A stretch of 5,671 nt of DNA, taken from NCBI GenBank assembly GCA_020442965.1, contig JAGRJB010000218.1:1-5671 (forward strand), in the 5' to 3' direction. The stretch's first letter is position 1. Each line of letters starts with the position of its first letter. The translations under genes and the position numbers were made by a program. The notes under the pieces are model-generated. The model was not told the origin of the DNA, did not search any database, and saw nothing but the letters and a program-made list of their open reading frames with translations. This stretch comes from Pseudomonadales bacterium. Its GTDB lineage: Bacteria; Pseudomonadota; Gammaproteobacteria; Steroidobacterales; Steroidobacteraceae. Below, piece by piece: positions 1-5,671 of the stretch.

Positions 1-543
1 GTCTTCGACGATTTCATCGCCGCTGCGGAATATCTCATCGCGGCAAAGTACACGCGCTCGGCGCGCCTCGTCATTCACGGCCGCAGCAACGGCGGTTTGT
101 TAGTCGGCGCCGTATTGACACAGCGACCGGATCTGTTCGGTGCCGCGCTGCCTGCGGTCGGCGTCCTCGATATGCTGCGCTACCAGACGGCCAGCGCCAA
201 CGCGCGGCAGTGGTCGAGCGACTATGGGCTGGCGGAGAACCCGGATGAGTTCGCGGCGTTGCGCGCCTATTCGCCAGTGCACAACGTGCGGGCAGGCGTG
301 TGTTACCCGCCGACGCTCGTGACGACCGCGGACCGTGACGATCGCGTCGTGCCGTGGCACAGCTACAAGTTCGCAGCGGCGCTACAGGGCGTGCAGCGTT
401 GCGCCAACCCGGTACTTATTCGAGTCGAGACGCGGGCCGGGCACGGTGCTGGCAAGCCTGTATGGATGCAGGTTGAGGATTTCGCCGATCAGTTCGGCTT
501 TGCTGCGCACGCCATCGGTCTCGATGCGCCGCAGAGCAACTAG
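1..543 (+). CDS. Prolyl oligopeptidase (S9A serine peptidase), C-terminal part
   Basis: The open frame runs in from the window edge (reading from base 1) to a TAG stop and gives 180 residues; the start, the beta-propeller domain and the first part of the hydrolase domain lie outside. Prolyl oligopeptidases cleave short peptides after proline. What is visible is the end of the alpha/beta-hydrolase domain with the full triad: Ser29 in GRSNGGLL (bases 85-87), Asp113 in ADRDDRVVP (337-339) and His148 in AGHGAGKP (442-444). Asn30, Trp71 in WSSDYG and Arg115 match residues of the porcine enzyme that form the oxyanion hole and bind substrate (Asn555, Trp595, Arg643). These motifs distinguish it from oligopeptidase B and the dipeptidyl peptidase IV group. 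The residue before the nucleophile is Arg where the porcine enzyme has Gly; I do not regard that as inactivating. No motif is missing. Whether the protein is exported depends on the unseen N-terminus. It is the only plus-strand gene here and converges on tpm. Confidence 0.95.
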   Translation, partial: VFDDFIAAAEYLIAAKYTRSARLVIHGRSNGGLLVGAVLTQRPDLFGAALPAVGVLDMLRYQTASANARQWSSDYGLAENPDEFAALRAYSPVHNVRAGVCYPPTLVTTADRDDRVVPWHSYKFAAALQGVQRCANPVLIRVETRAGHGAGKPVWMQVEDFADQFGFAAHAIGLDAPQSN

Positions 544-549
544 CGGCGC
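526..549. terminator. Inverted repeat spanning the convergent stop codons
   Basis: GCGCCGC (526-532) and GCGGCGC (543-549) form a perfect 7-bp GC-only stem around a 10-base loop. With A542 bulged, two more pairs (A533-T541, G534-C540) can form. Both interlocking stop codons lie in the loop and stem edge. Neither strand has a T-run after the stem, so this is not a canonical intrinsic terminator. It may still act as a weak bidirectional terminator or a 3'-end stabiliser. The repeat is seen directly; the function is inferred. Confidence 0.3.
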
Positions 550-1205
550 TCAATGCGCACGAGCTGATACACCCGTTCGGTCAGCGCGTCGAGGCCACGC
601 TCGCGAAAGCGTGGCATGTCCGCCAGCTGATCAGTGCATTCGAGTTCTTCGATCGTGTGGTCCGCCCCATATAGCCGATGTACTTCATTGACAAGTACGC
701 TGTGCGGTGGCCCCGACATGCGCGTCTGATCGTATTCGAGCGTGACTAACAGCGTGGGCACACCAGGGTGCGTGAGCCGCGCAAGATGACGCACGTAGCG
801 CTCACGCATCGCGGCAGGCAGCGCAATGAGCGCCGCCCGGTCGAAAATCGCATCGACTGCACCTAACATTTCATCCGTCAGGTCGAAGATATCGCCCTGC
901 CAGAGGCAATACGGTCCGGCGCGATAGCGCGTCAGCGTATCGAACGGCTGTGTCTCAGGCTGCATGTGGCGTTCCTCGAAAAACTCCCGCACGGCGATCG
1001 CCGACAACTCGATGGCCACGACCTTGTAGCCGCGCTCGGCGAGCCAGCACATATCGACGCTCTTGCCCGACAAGGGTACGAATACCGTTGCACCCGGTTT
1101 GAGATCGAGTGAATGCCAATGGCGCTCGAGCGCGCCGTGTGGGGAGGGTTGATTGAAGCCCGTTTCGCCGCGCTGCCAGCGCACTAACCAGAATTCAGCT
1201 TCCAT
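540..1205 (-). CDS. tpm: Thiopurine S-methyltransferase (Tpm family)
   Basis: This 221-residue protein is close to the usual bacterial Tpm length of about 218. The family moves a methyl group from S-adenosylmethionine to sulfur of thiopurines; bacterial members also methylate selenium and tellurium compounds and can confer tellurite resistance. Visible are the N-terminal [15 protein letters not shown] block (residues 5-19), the SAM-binding [17 protein letters not shown] (43-59) with acidic VAIELS (63-68), then GDIFDLT (104-110), [10 protein letters not shown] (121-130) and the C-terminal LVTLEYDQ...GPP block (153-167). The family motif is normally PLCGKS; here Cys is replaced by Ser. The start chosen is ATG at 1203-1205, 4 bases after AAGGG. 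A GTG directly before it (1206-1208) is an alternative that adds one residue. The gene follows yacG by 18 bases, so it probably shares that transcript. Its stop TAG (542-540) overlaps the prolyl oligopeptidase stop. Family assignment is firm; the natural substrate cannot be read from the sequence. Confidence 0.93.
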   Translation of the reverse strand: MEAEFWLVRWQRGETGFNQPSPHGALERHWHSLDLKPGATVFVPLSGKSVDMCWLAERGYKVVAIELSAIAVREFFEERHMQPETQPFDTLTRYRAGPYCLWQGDIFDLTDEMLGAVDAIFDRAALIALPAAMRERYVRHLARLTHPGVPTLLVTLEYDQTRMSGPPHSVLVNEVHRLYGADHTIEELECTDQLADMPRFRERGLDALTERVYQLVRIERR

Positions 1206-1209
1206 CACT

Positions 1210-1214
1210 CCCTT
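1210..1214 (-). promoter_or_regulatory. Ribosome binding site of tpm
   Basis: AAGGG on the minus strand lies 4 bases before ATG 1205 and only 1 base before the alternative GTG 1208. This spacing favours the ATG. The site sits in the 18-base gap after the yacG stop. Confidence 0.55.
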
Positions 1215-1223
1215 CTCAACGGC

Positions 1224-1439
1224 TCATTCGTCGTCGCGTTGCGCGCGTGTGGCAGGGGGCGTAGGTACATCGAACGGATCCACCGGTTCGCCGGCAATCC
1301 GATGCTCCTCCGCCAGCCACGCGCCCAGATCGATGAGGCGGCAGCGCTCCGAGCAGAATGGGCGCCACGGATTCTCAGTCGACCAGGCGCCGGTCTTCTT
1401 GCAGCTTGGGCAACGGACGATTGCGCCGATCTCGGTCAC
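1224..1439 (-). CDS. yacG: DNA gyrase inhibitor YacG, zinc-binding
   Basis: This is a 71-residue protein; E. coli YacG has 65. Family members bind one zinc ion and inhibit gyrase by binding GyrB, which blocks DNA binding and supercoiling. The zinc ligands are plain: Cys10 and Cys13 (CPSC), then Cys29 and Cys33 (CSERC), a C-x2-C-x15-C-x3-C arrangement, followed by the family signature [15 protein letters not shown] (34-48). The tail is acidic and proline-rich and probably disordered. I chose GTG at 1437-1439 because GGAG lies 8 bases upstream and the resulting N-terminus ([13 protein letters not shown]) aligns closely with that of E. coli YacG. A GTG at 1458-1460 would add 7 residues and overlap zapD by 8 bases; it is less likely. 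The gene starts 13 bases after the zapD stop, so the two are probably translated from one message. Confidence 0.93.
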   Translation of the reverse strand: MTEIGAIVRCPSCKKTGAWSTENPWRPFCSERCRLIDLGAWLAEEHRIAGEPVDPFDVPTPPATRAQRDDE

Positions 1440-1447
1440 AGTACCAG

Positions 1448-1451
1448 CTCC
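1448..1451 (-). promoter_or_regulatory. Ribosome binding site deciding the yacG start
   Basis: GGAG on the minus strand lies 8 bases before GTG 1439, a standard spacing. It falls inside the coding part of the alternative longer form, which supports the shorter YacG. It also overlaps the gap just after the zapD stop codon. Confidence 0.6.
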
Positions 1452-1452
1452 G

Positions 1453-2253
1453 CTATGCACAGCAGGTCAGGACGAAGGGCACGTCCTCTTCTGCCTGGGC
1501 GGAACGAGTCGTTAGGCCATTCCAGCGCAGGAATCTTACGCTACAGCGATGCTGGCTGCCGCTCGTTTCGGGATACAGACCCGCGTCGGCCGGCAGCGCA
1601 ATCCGCACCAGCTGGACCGGATTATCACGATCAAAATTGATGTGGTAGACGCCCTTACGAGCGAGTTCTTCGCGCGGGTGACCATTCTGCCGCGTGATCC
1701 ACAGCAGCTCGGCGATCGCATCGCACAGTGGGCGCAACGCGGTCAGCCACTGGCTGAATGCCTGGGTGCGTGTCTCGGTGGGCGGGGTGAGCCAGAAGTA
1801 GTAATCCGGTAGGTCGAACTCGCAGGTGCCGCCCGGGATGGCGCTGCGGTGCTTGATCGCCGCGAGGAACTCCGATTCCTTCAGTGCCTGGAGGTAGTTA
1901 GCGCCGATGGCGACGAGATCCGAGCGCAGCCGCAGCAGGTTCGAAATGACCGTCCGCAGCCGCGCCGCGTCGACCCCTGGTTTGCTTTGAAACACGTTCA
2001 TCTGATTGAGGTGCCGCTCGAGTTCTTTGAGGATATCGGCGCGAATGTCGCCGCGGGTAGCGATGGCCAGGATATCGAGCAGACTCGCAACGGCCGCCCG
2101 GCTACCCCATTGGCTCGACATCTCATTGTGATAGAGCGCCTGGTTGTAGAGGAAATCCAGGCGCAGCAGTGTGCGCATGCGCTCGTTCAGTGGTTGCTCG
2201 AACACGAGCGGCGCTTCGTCGGGGCGGGCAACAGGGTCGTGAGCCGGTTCCAT
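1453..2253 (-). CDS. zapD: Cell division protein ZapD (FtsZ-associated)
   Basis: This is a 266-residue cytoplasmic protein; E. coli ZapD (YacF, DUF1342) has 247. ZapD binds the FtsZ C-terminus, bundles FtsZ filaments and helps stabilise the division ring. Recognisable blocks are the N-terminal [19 protein letters not shown], the helical KELERHL segment, the central [17 protein letters not shown], and near the C-terminus LYPETSG plus the final VPFVLTCCA (E. coli ends DFELACC). The frame stays open upstream to 2406, but that extension lies over the end of coaE and does not look like the family. The real start is one of two adjacent ATGs at 2256 and 2253. I chose 2253 because AGGG lies 5 bases before it and only 2 before the other. 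About 14 residues precede the conserved region, slightly more than in E. coli. coaE is 64 bases upstream, the largest gap in the train, and yacG is 13 bases downstream. Confidence 0.94.
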   Translation of the reverse strand: MEPAHDPVARPDEAPLVFEQPLNERMRTLLRLDFLYNQALYHNEMSSQWGSRAAVASLLDILAIATRGDIRADILKELERHLNQMNVFQSKPGVDAARLRTVISNLLRLRSDLVAIGANYLQALKESEFLAAIKHRSAIPGGTCEFDLPDYYFWLTPPTETRTQAFSQWLTALRPLCDAIAELLWITRQNGHPREELARKGVYHINFDRDNPVQLVRIALPADAGLYPETSGSQHRCSVRFLRWNGLTTRSAQAEEDVPFVLTCCA

Positions 2254-2258
2254 CATCG

Positions 2259-2262
2259 CCCT
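2259..2262 (-). promoter_or_regulatory. Ribosome binding site of zapD
   Basis: AGGG on the minus strand lies 5 bases before ATG 2253 and 2 bases before ATG 2256. It lies in the 64-base coaE-zapD gap and rules against the long upstream extension of the zapD frame. Confidence 0.5.
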
Positions 2263-2317
2263 ATTGTGCTTGACCGTATCCCTGTGCGTAAACCATTGGG
2301 GCGCTCCGGTGTATTTT

Positions 2318-2941
2318 TCAGGACAGGGTGGTCGATGCCGCGAGGGCGAGATAGCGGCGGTGCAGCACTTCGACCTGGTCGCGCAAGCGCGCGATTCCAC
2401 CGTCATTTGTGATCACGTCGTCGGCGATCGCGAGACGCTGCTCGCGAGACGCCTGCGCCGCGAGAATGCGACTCGCTTCCTGCAGCGTGCTGCCATCACG
2501 GGCTTGCAGCCGGGCAATCTGCAACGCCGGATCGCAATCGACGACGAGCACGCGATCGACCCGGTCGTCCCGCCCGGTCTCGGCAAGCAGCGGTATGGCA
2601 ATGATCTGATAGGGTCCGCCCGCTGCGGCGGCCCGCATCTCCATCAAAGCGCGAATGGCTGGATGCGTCAGTGCCTCCAACCAGCGACGTTCCTGCGGAT
2701 CCGCGAAAACCCTGGCGCGCAGCGCGGCGCGATCGAGGCTGCCGTCGCTGTTCAGCACGCTGGCGTCGAAATGTTCGACGATGGCGCGCAGGCCCGCCGT
2801 TCCCGGCGCGACCACCTCGCGTGCCAGCACGTCCGTGTCGATCAACGGAACGCCTAGTGCGGCAAACAGATTGGCGACCGTGCTCTTGCCGCTCGCGATG
2901 CCACCCGTGAGGCCGATGCGCAAGACGCGCGCGGCCGTCAT
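2318..2941 (-). CDS. coaE: Dephospho-CoA kinase
   Basis: This 207-residue protein has the usual length for CoaE (E. coli 206). It phosphorylates the 3'-hydroxyl of the ribose in dephospho-CoA with ATP, the last step of coenzyme A synthesis, in the cytoplasm. Visible are the P-loop GLTGGIASGKST (residues 10-21), the substrate-site DTDVLAR (35-41), LTHPAI (91-96), the core strand VLVVDCD (131-137), and the lid region with QARDG followed by ILAAQASREQRLAIADDVITNDG (about 146-181). The latter is nearly the E. coli sequence. No key residue is missing. The start ATG (2941-2939) overlaps the pilD stop TGA (2940-2938) as ATGA, and no strong Shine-Dalgarno lies upstream, so translation is probably coupled to pilD. 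Its place directly after pilD is conserved in many gammaproteobacteria. Confidence 0.97.
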   Translation of the reverse strand: MTAARVLRIGLTGGIASGKSTVANLFAALGVPLIDTDVLAREVVAPGTAGLRAIVEHFDASVLNSDGSLDRAALRARVFADPQERRWLEALTHPAIRALMEMRAAAAGGPYQIIAIPLLAETGRDDRVDRVLVVDCDPALQIARLQARDGSTLQEASRILAAQASREQRLAIADDVITNDGGIARLRDQVEVLHRRYLALAASTTLS

Positions 2942-3828
2942 CTGACCGGCCCAAACAGTCCCAGGTAACGGCTCACGTCATGTCCTACCAACAGCGCGAG
3001 CCAACCCGCTACCGCCAGGAACGGCCCGAACGCGATCGGCGTGCTGCGATCCTTCCCCTGCCGCGCCAGCATCACGACGCCGACGATCGCCCCGACCGCA
3101 GACGCCAAAATGATGATCGGCAGGAGCATCTGCCAGCCAAACCAGGCGCCGAACGCGGCGAACAGCTTGAAATCGCCGTACCCCATGCCTTCCTTGCCTG
3201 TGATGAGCCGGAAAACATGGTAGACACTCCAAAGGCTGAGATAACCGGATACCGCACCGATAATGCTGGCGCGCGGCTCGAGCGGGGCTGCGCCCTGCGC
3301 CCAGACGGGGTAAAACAGGCTCGCTAGCAAGCCGAGCCACAGGAGCGGCAAGGTGAGGTTGTCAGGCAAGAGCTGGGTGTCAATATCAATACCGGTAAGG
3401 GCGATCAGAAACGCGGTAAAGACCAAGGCTGCCGCCGCCGTCCAGCCGTAGCCAAACTTCCAGGCCACGATGCCAAAAGCGACGCCCGTGAGAAGTTCGA
3501 CCAACGGGTAGCGGGCAGATATACGTGTGCCGCACGCAGCGCACTTACCGCGCAGCCAGAGCCAGCTCACGACGGGTATGTTTTGCAGCGCCGTGATCGG
3601 CTTGTTACACGCCGGGCAGGCTGAACGCGGCGTTACCAGATTGAACTTCGCTGCATCCGCGGCGATCTCGCGGCCCGCCAGTTCCTCGCACTGGCGTCGC
3701 CATTCCGCCTCGAGCATCTTCGGCGTGCGATAGATGACCACGTTCAGAAAGCTGCCGATCAACAGCCCGAGCACGACGCAGACGCCGATGAACAGCGTTG
3801 GAGACTGCGACAGGACGGTAGCTAACAT
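2938..3828 (-). CDS. pilD: Type IV prepilin peptidase / N-methyltransferase PilD
   Basis: This is a 296-residue polytopic inner-membrane enzyme, of normal length for the family. It cuts the leader of type IV prepilins and usually of type II secretion pseudopilins, then N-methylates the new N-terminal residue. The first membrane segment (about 12-32) leads into GSFLNVVIYR (25-34), typical of the bifunctional enzyme. The cytoplasmic loop carries two zinc-binding pairs, Cys71/Cys74 (CPAC) and Cys96/Cys99 (CAAC). The catalytic aspartates of this aspartyl-protease family are Asp148 in TGIDIDTQLLPD and Asp219 in GMGYGDFKL. Further membrane segments follow to about residue 285. The start is ATG 3828; no good Shine-Dalgarno is visible there. 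The pilC stop lies 45 bases upstream in the same frame, separated by a GC-rich hairpin. The stop overlaps the coaE start by 4 bases. It could equally be called gspO/xpsO if it also serves type II secretion. Confidence 0.97.
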   Translation of the reverse strand: MLATVLSQSPTLFIGVCVVLGLLIGSFLNVVIYRTPKMLEAEWRRQCEELAGREIAADAAKFNLVTPRSACPACNKPITALQNIPVVSWLWLRGKCAACGTRISARYPLVELLTGVAFGIVAWKFGYGWTAAAALVFTAFLIALTGIDIDTQLLPDNLTLPLLWLGLLASLFYPVWAQGAAPLEPRASIIGAVSGYLSLWSVYHVFRLITGKEGMGYGDFKLFAAFGAWFGWQMLLPIIILASAVGAIVGVVMLARQGKDRSTPIAFGPFLAVAGWLALLVGHDVSRYLGLFGPVR

Positions 3829-3845
3829 CGGCAGTTCAAGAAAGA

Positions 3846-3866
3846 CACCGCGCGCGGGCCGCGGTG
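3846..3866 (-). terminator. Hairpin with T-rich tail between pilC and pilD
   Basis: On the minus strand CACCGCG (3866-3860) and CGCGGTG (3852-3846) form a perfect 7-bp stem with a 7-base loop, directly followed by TCTTTCTT. That resembles an intrinsic terminator with an imperfect U-tract. Because pilD follows within 20 bases, partial termination (attenuation) or protection of the upstream pilC message is more likely than a full stop. Structure is seen; function is inferred. Confidence 0.4.
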
Positions 3867-3873
3867 CTGCACA

Positions 3874-5112
3874 TCAGATCGCGGCACCCAACTTGAAGAT
3901 CGGCAGGTACATCGCGATAACGAGACCACCAACCAACACACCCAGGATCGCCATGATCAGAGGCTCGAGCAGGCTGGACATGCTATCCACTGCCGCATCG
4001 ACGTCGTCCTCGAAAAACTGCGCCACCTTGCCCGACATCTCATCGAGCGAGCCAGATTCCTCGCCGACGGCGATCATCTGAATGACCATGTTCGGGAACA
4101 GGCCGGTGTTCTCCATCGCGCGTTGCAGGCGGTTACCCGTTGCGACTTCGTCGCGCATCCTGAGTACGGCATCCTCGTAGACGATATTGCCCGTGGCGCC
4201 TGCCACCGATTGCAGAGCCTCGACCAACGGCACGCCAGCGGCAAACATGGTCGACAACGTGCGCGCAAAACGTGCCACGGCGGCCTTGTGGAGAATCGGC
4301 CCGATGATCGGGAATTTCAGCATCAGCCGATCGAGGAACTCCTGCACCGCGCGCGAGCGTTTCTTGAAGTAGATGAACGCGTAGACGGCTGCGGCGATGA
4401 CAATGGCGATGTAGATGCCTTTCGCCTGTACGAACTTCGACAGGTTGATGACGAACTGCGTGAACGCTGGCAGATCCGCGCCAAAACCTTTGAACAGACT
4501 TTCGAACTGCGGGATCACGAAAACCAGCAAGATGACCGTGACAATGACGGCTACCACCAGGACGGCCGCTGGATAGAACAGCGCCTTCTTGACCTTCTTC
4601 TTGAGAGCCTCGGTCTTTTCCTTATAAGTCGCAATCTTGTCGAGCAGGGTTTCGAGCGCACCGGCCTGTTCGCCAGCTTCTACCAAGTTGGTGAACAGTT
4701 TGTCGAAATACAGCGGGTGCTTGCCCAGCGCCTCGTGCAGCGTGGTGCCACCTTCGATGTCCTGCTTGATATCGAGCACGAGTTTCTGCATGGCCGGCTT
4801 GTCGTTGCCGTTACCGACGATCTCGAACGCTTGCACCAGTGGAATGCCCGCGGCGAGCATCGTTGCGAGCTGGCGGCTGAAGAGTGCGATGTCCTGGGCG
4901 TTGACCTTGCCGCCAGCGGAGAACGCCGTACTCTGCTTCTTGATGCGGTTTGGCACCACGCCCTGGCGGCGCAGGTCGGCGCGCAACGCAGCCTCGTCGG
5001 GCGCCAGGCTCTTGCCCTGGACCTTGTTGCCCTTCTTGTCCATGCCGGTCCACGTGAACGCGACGTCGCGTTTGATCGTCTTGCCACCAGCGCTAACTGT
5101 TGCCGTTGCCAT
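3874..5112 (-). CDS. pilC: Type IV pilus inner-membrane platform protein PilC
   Basis: This is a 412-residue protein of the GspF/PilC family, of the usual length. PilC sits in the inner membrane at the base of the pilus machine and passes the motion of the PilB and PilT ATPases to pilin insertion and removal. A short N-terminal domain (FTWTGMDKKGNKVQGKSLAPDE, from residue 19) precedes two T2SSF domains. Their internal duplication is visible: FSRQLATMLAAGIPLVQAFEIV (78-99) against FARTLSTMFAAGVPLVEALQSV (282-303), and VEAGEQAGALETLLDKIA (144-161) against IAVGEESGSLDEMSGKVA (347-364). Three hydrophobic segments lie at about 179-201, 232-249 and 385-406. The start ATG 5112 has AAGGAA 10 bases upstream, a slightly long spacing. 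pilB ends 42 bases before it. The GspF name would apply in a type II secretion operon, but pilB and pilD on either side favour pilC. Confidence 0.97.
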   Translation of the reverse strand: MATATVSAGGKTIKRDVAFTWTGMDKKGNKVQGKSLAPDEAALRADLRRQGVVPNRIKKQSTAFSAGGKVNAQDIALFSRQLATMLAAGIPLVQAFEIVGNGNDKPAMQKLVLDIKQDIEGGTTLHEALGKHPLYFDKLFTNLVEAGEQAGALETLLDKIATYKEKTEALKKKVKKALFYPAAVLVVAVIVTVILLVFVIPQFESLFKGFGADLPAFTQFVINLSKFVQAKGIYIAIVIAAAVYAFIYFKKRSRAVQEFLDRLMLKFPIIGPILHKAAVARFARTLSTMFAAGVPLVEALQSVAGATGNIVYEDAVLRMRDEVATGNRLQRAMENTGLFPNMVIQMIAVGEESGSLDEMSGKVAQFFEDDVDAAVDSMSSLLEPLIMAILGVLVGGLVIAMYLPIFKLGAAI

Positions 5113-5122
5113 AGCCTAAGCG

Positions 5123-5128
5123 TTCCTT
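5123..5128 (-). promoter_or_regulatory. Ribosome binding site of pilC
   Basis: AAGGAA on the minus strand lies 10 bases before ATG 5112, in the 42-base A/T-rich gap after pilB. It is the best Shine-Dalgarno match for this start; a TAGG only 2 bases before the ATG is too close. Confidence 0.5.
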
Positions 5129-5154
5129 AAAATTGAATCGGTTGCATACGACAC

Positions 5155-5671
5155 TTAGTCGATCGTGATGCTGTTCACTTCGTCCAGGCTCGTCATGCCC
5201 TGCTTGGCCTTCTCCAGGCCCGCGCGCCGCAAATCCCAGACGCCTTCCTTGGCTGCTTGATCCGCAATATGGATGGCATTGCCGCCTTCCATGATGATAC
5301 GACCGATCGCATCGGTAACGGCCATCACCTGGTAGATGCCCACGCGGCCCTTGTAGCCTTCGATGCAGTTGTCGCAGCCTACCCCCTCGTACAGGGTCAG
5401 GCCCTCGCCGATCTCCTCTTCGGTGAACCCTTCGGCCAGCAGCGCGTGGTCGGGCAGCGGGTGCTCCATCGGCCGCTTGCAGCTGTTGCACAGCCGCCGC
5501 GCCAGGCGCTGGGCGATCACCAGGGTCACCGAGCTGGTGATGTTGTACGGCGCGATGCCCATGTTCATCAGGCGGGCGATGGTCTGCGGGGCGTCGTTGG
5601 TGTGCAGGGTGGACAGCACCATGTGGCCGGTCTGCGCGGCCTTGATCGCGATCTCGGCGGTTTCCAGGTCG
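5155..5671 (-). CDS. pilB: Type IV pilus assembly ATPase PilB, C-terminal part
   Basis: The frame is open to the window edge (first whole codon ends at 5670) and gives the last 171 residues; full-length PilB is around 570. PilB is the cytoplasmic hexameric secretion ATPase that powers pilus extension. The fragment opens with DLETAEIAIKAAQTGH, just after the expected Walker B box, which is outside together with Walker A. It then has the His-box region TGHMVLSTLHTND (His16, His22), SSVTLVIAQRLARRLC, and the tetracysteine zinc site Cys61/Cys64 (CNSC) and Cys99/Cys102 (CDNC) that separates PilB from the retraction ATPase PilT. GYKGRVGIYQVM and the ending TSLDEVNSI are typical. GspE of type II secretion shares these features, but adjacency to pilC and pilD favours PilB. 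Third-position G/C is about 96% over the first 117 codons and about 74% over the last 54, a sharp internal change near 5320. Confidence 0.95.
   Translation of the reverse strand, partial: DLETAEIAIKAAQTGHMVLSTLHTNDAPQTIARLMNMGIAPYNITSSVTLVIAQRLARRLCNSCKRPMEHPLPDHALLAEGFTEEEIGEGLTLYEGVGCDNCIEGYKGRVGIYQVMAVTDAIGRIIMEGGNAIHIADQAAKEGVWDLRRAGLEKAKQGMTSLDEVNSITID

Noticed and set aside
82..99. GRSNGG instead of GGSNGG as a sign of a damaged peptidase nucleophile site
   Set aside because: The general G-x-S-x-G pattern is intact, the Asn needed for the oxyanion hole is present, and Asp and His are in place. A single change at x does not suggest a pseudogene.
2257..2300. Possible promoter in the coaE-zapD gap: TTTACG, 18 bases, CACAAT on the minus strand
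   Set aside because: Both boxes are weak, and the implied transcript start would fall on the zapD start codon, leaving no room for the ribosome binding site. Not convincing without transcript data.
2257..2406. N-terminal extension of ZapD by 50 residues
   Set aside because: It overlaps the 3' end of coaE by 89 bases and crosses the coaE-zapD gap. Its sequence does not resemble ZapD. Two ATGs with an AGGG site mark the real start.
1849..2857. Two plus-strand open frames of about 190 codons opposite zapD and coaE
   Set aside because: Both are shadows of zapD and coaE, which carry complete family motifs on the minus strand. Neither has a domain I recognise or a plausible ribosome binding site.
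4123..5130. Long plus-strand open frame (335 codons) antisense to pilC
   Set aside because: It lies almost wholly opposite the well-supported pilC gene. Its translation has no recognisable motif and an odd composition rich in Arg, Asp, Glu and Gln. It is the expected by-product of GC-rich codon bias on the other strand.
1..5671. Search for a hidden mobile element, CRISPR array, toxin-antitoxin pair, retron or other accessory system
   Set aside because: Coding capacity is almost filled by eight recognised housekeeping and pilus genes. There are no direct-repeat arrays, transposase motifs, tRNA-like segments or unexplained long gaps.

Overview
The window is an ordinary, tightly packed chromosomal region of a fairly GC-rich gammaproteobacterium. 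The order pilB-pilC-pilD-coaE-zapD-yacG is a conserved gammaproteobacterial arrangement. Protein similarity recalled from memory points to the Xanthomonadales/Nevskiales neighbourhood, but the sequence alone does not fix the genus.

Layout. Positions 1-543 (+) hold the C-terminal 180 residues of a prolyl oligopeptidase, with all three catalytic-triad residues inside the window. Everything else, from 5671 down to 540, reads on the minus strand as one gene train: pilB (C-terminal part, cut by the window edge), pilC, pilD, coaE, zapD, yacG and tpm. Intergenic gaps in the train run from a 4-base overlap to 64 bases. The prolyl oligopeptidase and tpm converge, and their stop codons interlock in one CTAG palindrome inside a short inverted repeat.

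Function. PilB is the pilus-extension ATPase, PilC the inner-membrane platform protein and PilD the prepilin peptidase/methylase; together they process and assemble type IV pilins (and probably type II secretion pseudopilins). CoaE completes coenzyme A synthesis, ZapD bundles FtsZ filaments at the division ring, YacG is a small zinc protein that inhibits DNA gyrase, and Tpm is a thiopurine/chalcogen S-methyltransferase. These jobs are unrelated biochemically but are probably co-transcribed. No intergenic stretch exceeds 300 bases. I saw no tRNA, rRNA, insertion sequence, CRISPR array or defence system.

The observation most worth a second look is an abrupt change in codon use inside pilB near 5320: the part towards the window edge has about 96% G/C at third positions, against about 74% in the last 54 codons. 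That fits either a recombination junction or an assembly join. I did not find a convincing undescribed system.
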